From JANMEX01 sp031423755 (lineage in GTDB: Bacteria > Pseudomonadota > Alphaproteobacteria > Rhizobiales > Rhizobiaceae): DNA of 6,294 bases. The translations under genes and the position numbers were made by a program. The stretch lies in NCBI GenBank assembly GCA_031423755.1, contig JANPGC010000032.1, positions 1 to 6,294 of the forward strand, in the 5' to 3' direction. The notes below the pieces were generated by a model. It saw only the letters and a list, made by a program, of their open reading frames with translations. It was not told where the DNA came from and searched no databases. Below, piece by piece: positions 4,765-6,294 of the stretch. Positions within the stretch are counted from its first letter, which is position 1. Each line of letters opens with the position of its first letter.

Positions 4765-6294
4765 CCGGTCGATTGTGTCTCGGTACTTGCGCTCAAAGAC
4801 AACCGTATCCCCTTCAAACGCCACGACTTTCCCCGTCACATGAAAATGCGTTGCGTCCGACCACATCGCTGAACTCGTCTCCGTGCGGATCGACCAGTCA
4901 TCGCGCGCCAGCGTCTGCGTCCAAGCAATCTCGGCCTTCGCCGAAAGCGGATCATCAGGATGAATGGTCCAAGTCTCCAGCGTCGAGGAACCCGAAACCA
5001 GCCCATGTTCCAGGTCACGGTCCGCGCCGAAATCGTTGGAAACCGTCAGCACAACCGTGCCGTCGTCCCGCCGCTCGGTCTTGCGCAATGACGCCGCTTT
5101 GCGCACATTTTCCGCGCGCCAAGCAGGTGCCGCCTCTGACGCCTCAAAGCCCCACTCGTCGCCTGTCGCAACCGGCCGCAGCGGCAATGCCAGTGACGCT
5201 TCGGTCAGCGTGACAACGGCCATTCGCGGCGACGGCCAGACCGAGGGCCAACTCGAAGTCGCCACAGCAACGCGCAACTGATGCCCTGCCGGAATGCGGT
5301 ACGCGATCTGGTCCAGCGCGAACGAGGCCTGATAGGCCATGCCCGGCACAAGCGCTTCGGGGCTTTCGTGCGAGGCATGATGCGTCAGATTGAGGAAGCC
5401 GTGGGTGATCAGCGCCGAGCGGCCATCGGGGAACACATCGCAAAGCCGCACGGAAATCAGCGTGTCTGGCTGATCTGACGAAAACTGGAGCCTGAATTCC
5501 GGGGCGCCGACAATATCCAGCGCAGTCTCCAGAGCCTGTCCATCAAAAACCACTGACCGCGCATCATCTTCGCTCTGCTCGTCCGGAAGCTCCGGCCCAT
5601 AGGTAAAGGGAAAATACTCACCTGCCGCCATTCCGCAATCTTGCGGCGATGATACGGATACATTCAAAGTGCCCGAAGTCGGCGACAGACCGGCATCGGT
5701 CAAGTAAAAAACCTCGTTGCTAATATTCGGCGATGGCCACTTCTCTGCCGCAATCCAGCGCCCCGGCCGCTCCGGCAGCCACGGCTTTGGGTCAACTGAA
5801 TCCATCAGCCAAGCCCGGTAGGCGGGGTCATTCTCAACGCCAGTGTCCGAGCCCTTCAGCCAATGATCCCACCAGCGCAGCGCCTCCTGCAAAAAGCCAA
5901 TGCGCGGCTCAGGTGCGGCGAAATGCGGGTATTTGTGGATCCACGGCCCGACAATTGCCTTGACCGGACTTTCAATGTTTTCAACAAGATGCGCGGGAGT
6001 GTTGCGATAGCCGTCATGCCAGCCGCCAATCGACAGCACTGCCGCTTTGATCGCCGAATAATCCTCGCAGACCGAGCCATGCTTCCAGTAGGCGTCGCGG
6101 TGCGGGTGCCGCAGCCATGTGCTGATCAGCAATGGCATCGCTTCGAGCCGCTCAAGCCACATCTCGCGCCACTTGTCGCCAACCAGCGCGGGGTCTGGCG
6201 GGCGCGACGAATAGGACAGCATCTGTGCCGACCAGCCGAAATTCTCATTCAACAGGCAGCCGCCCTTGTAGTGAATGTCGTCGGCATAGCGGTC
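4753..6294 (-). CDS. CocE/NonD-type alpha/beta hydrolase (X-Pro dipeptidyl-peptidase S15 family), N-terminus outside window
   Basis: The frame is open to the right edge, so the gene is cut by the window; 513 residues are visible of a family usually about 550-670 long. Counted from the first visible codon, D94 in GGWHDGY (codon 6013-6015) and H120 in GPWIHKYPH (codon 5935-5937) match the catalytic Asp and His of cocaine esterase-type enzymes. The nucleophilic serine should lie in the missing N-terminal part. RWWDHWLKG at 140-148 is another hallmark. The remainder, from about 180 on, is the beta-sandwich C-terminal domain of the family. The enzyme probably hydrolyses an ester, amide or acyl-peptide bond; the substrate cannot be told from sequence. 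No membrane helix is seen in the visible part. It converges on the DUF1905 gene with a 21-bp gap and appears to be a separate transcription unit. Confidence 0.9.
   Translation of the reverse strand, partial: DRYADDIHYKGGCLLNENFGWSAQMLSYSSRPPDPALVGDKWREMWLERLEAMPLLISTWLRHPHRDAYWKHGSVCEDYSAIKAAVLSIGGWHDGYRNTPAHLVENIESPVKAIVGPWIHKYPHFAAPEPRIGFLQEALRWWDHWLKGSDTGVENDPAYRAWLMDSVDPKPWLPERPGRWIAAEKWPSPNISNEVFYLTDAGLSPTSGTLNVSVSSPQDCGMAAGEYFPFTYGPELPDEQSEDDARSVVFDGQALETALDIVGAPEFRLQFSSDQPDTLISVRLCDVFPDGRSALITHGFLNLTHHASHESPEALVPGMAYQASFALDQIAYRIPAGHQLRVAVATSSWPSVWPSPRMAVVTLTEASLALPLRPVATGDEWGFEASEAAPAWRAENVRKAASLRKTERRDDGTVVLTVSNDFGADRDLEHGLVSGSSTLETWTIHPDDPLSAKAEIAWTQTLARDDWSIRTETSSAMWSDATHFHVTGKVVAFEGDTVVFERKYRDTIDRNGH

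Noticed and set aside
6250..6252. TTG as start codon of the hydrolase
   Set aside because: The frame stays open to the window edge with family-like sequence (RYADDIHYKGGCLL), and the catalytic serine region is still missing, so the true start is outside.

Overview
The window looks like a chromosomal core segment of an alphaproteobacterium, most likely of the order Hyphomicrobiales (Rhizobiales). Evidence is a divK-pleD pair, a DUF3572 gene next to it, a DNA polymerase IV of the rhizobial type with an N-terminal four-cysteine motif, and an alphaproteobacterial LexA box (GTTC-N7-GTTC). Base composition is GC-rich and looks even throughout. I see no insertion sequence, CRISPR array, tRNA, rRNA or phage gene.

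Layout. Positions 1-148 hold no supported gene. Positions 149-1912 carry a minus-strand operon, divK then pleD, separated by 21 bp: a single-domain cell-cycle response regulator and a diguanylate cyclase. Divergent from it, a small DUF3572 gene (2046-2360, plus) is followed by about 180 bp of noncoding DNA with a LexA operator at 2503-2517. Then come three closely spaced plus-strand genes: dinB (2541-3833), a two-helix DUF1003 membrane protein (3852-4403) and a single-domain DUF1905 protein (4432-4731). They converge, across a 21-bp gap with a hairpin, on a CocE/NonD-type alpha/beta hydrolase on the minus strand. That gene runs off the right edge and lacks its N-terminus here.

How the genes work together. 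DivK and PleD belong to one phosphorelay network controlling the cell cycle and polarity through CtrA and cyclic di-GMP. DinB is a translesion polymerase placed directly behind an SOS operator. The short gaps of 18 and 28 bp after dinB suggest that the DUF1003 and DUF1905 genes may share its DNA-damage-inducible transcript; this is inference. The hydrolase appears functionally unrelated.

I found no clear undescribed multi-gene system. The points most worth checking are the LexA box with its extra, regularly spaced GTTC half-sites, the possible SOS co-regulation of two genes of unknown function, and the cysteine-rich N-terminus of DinB.
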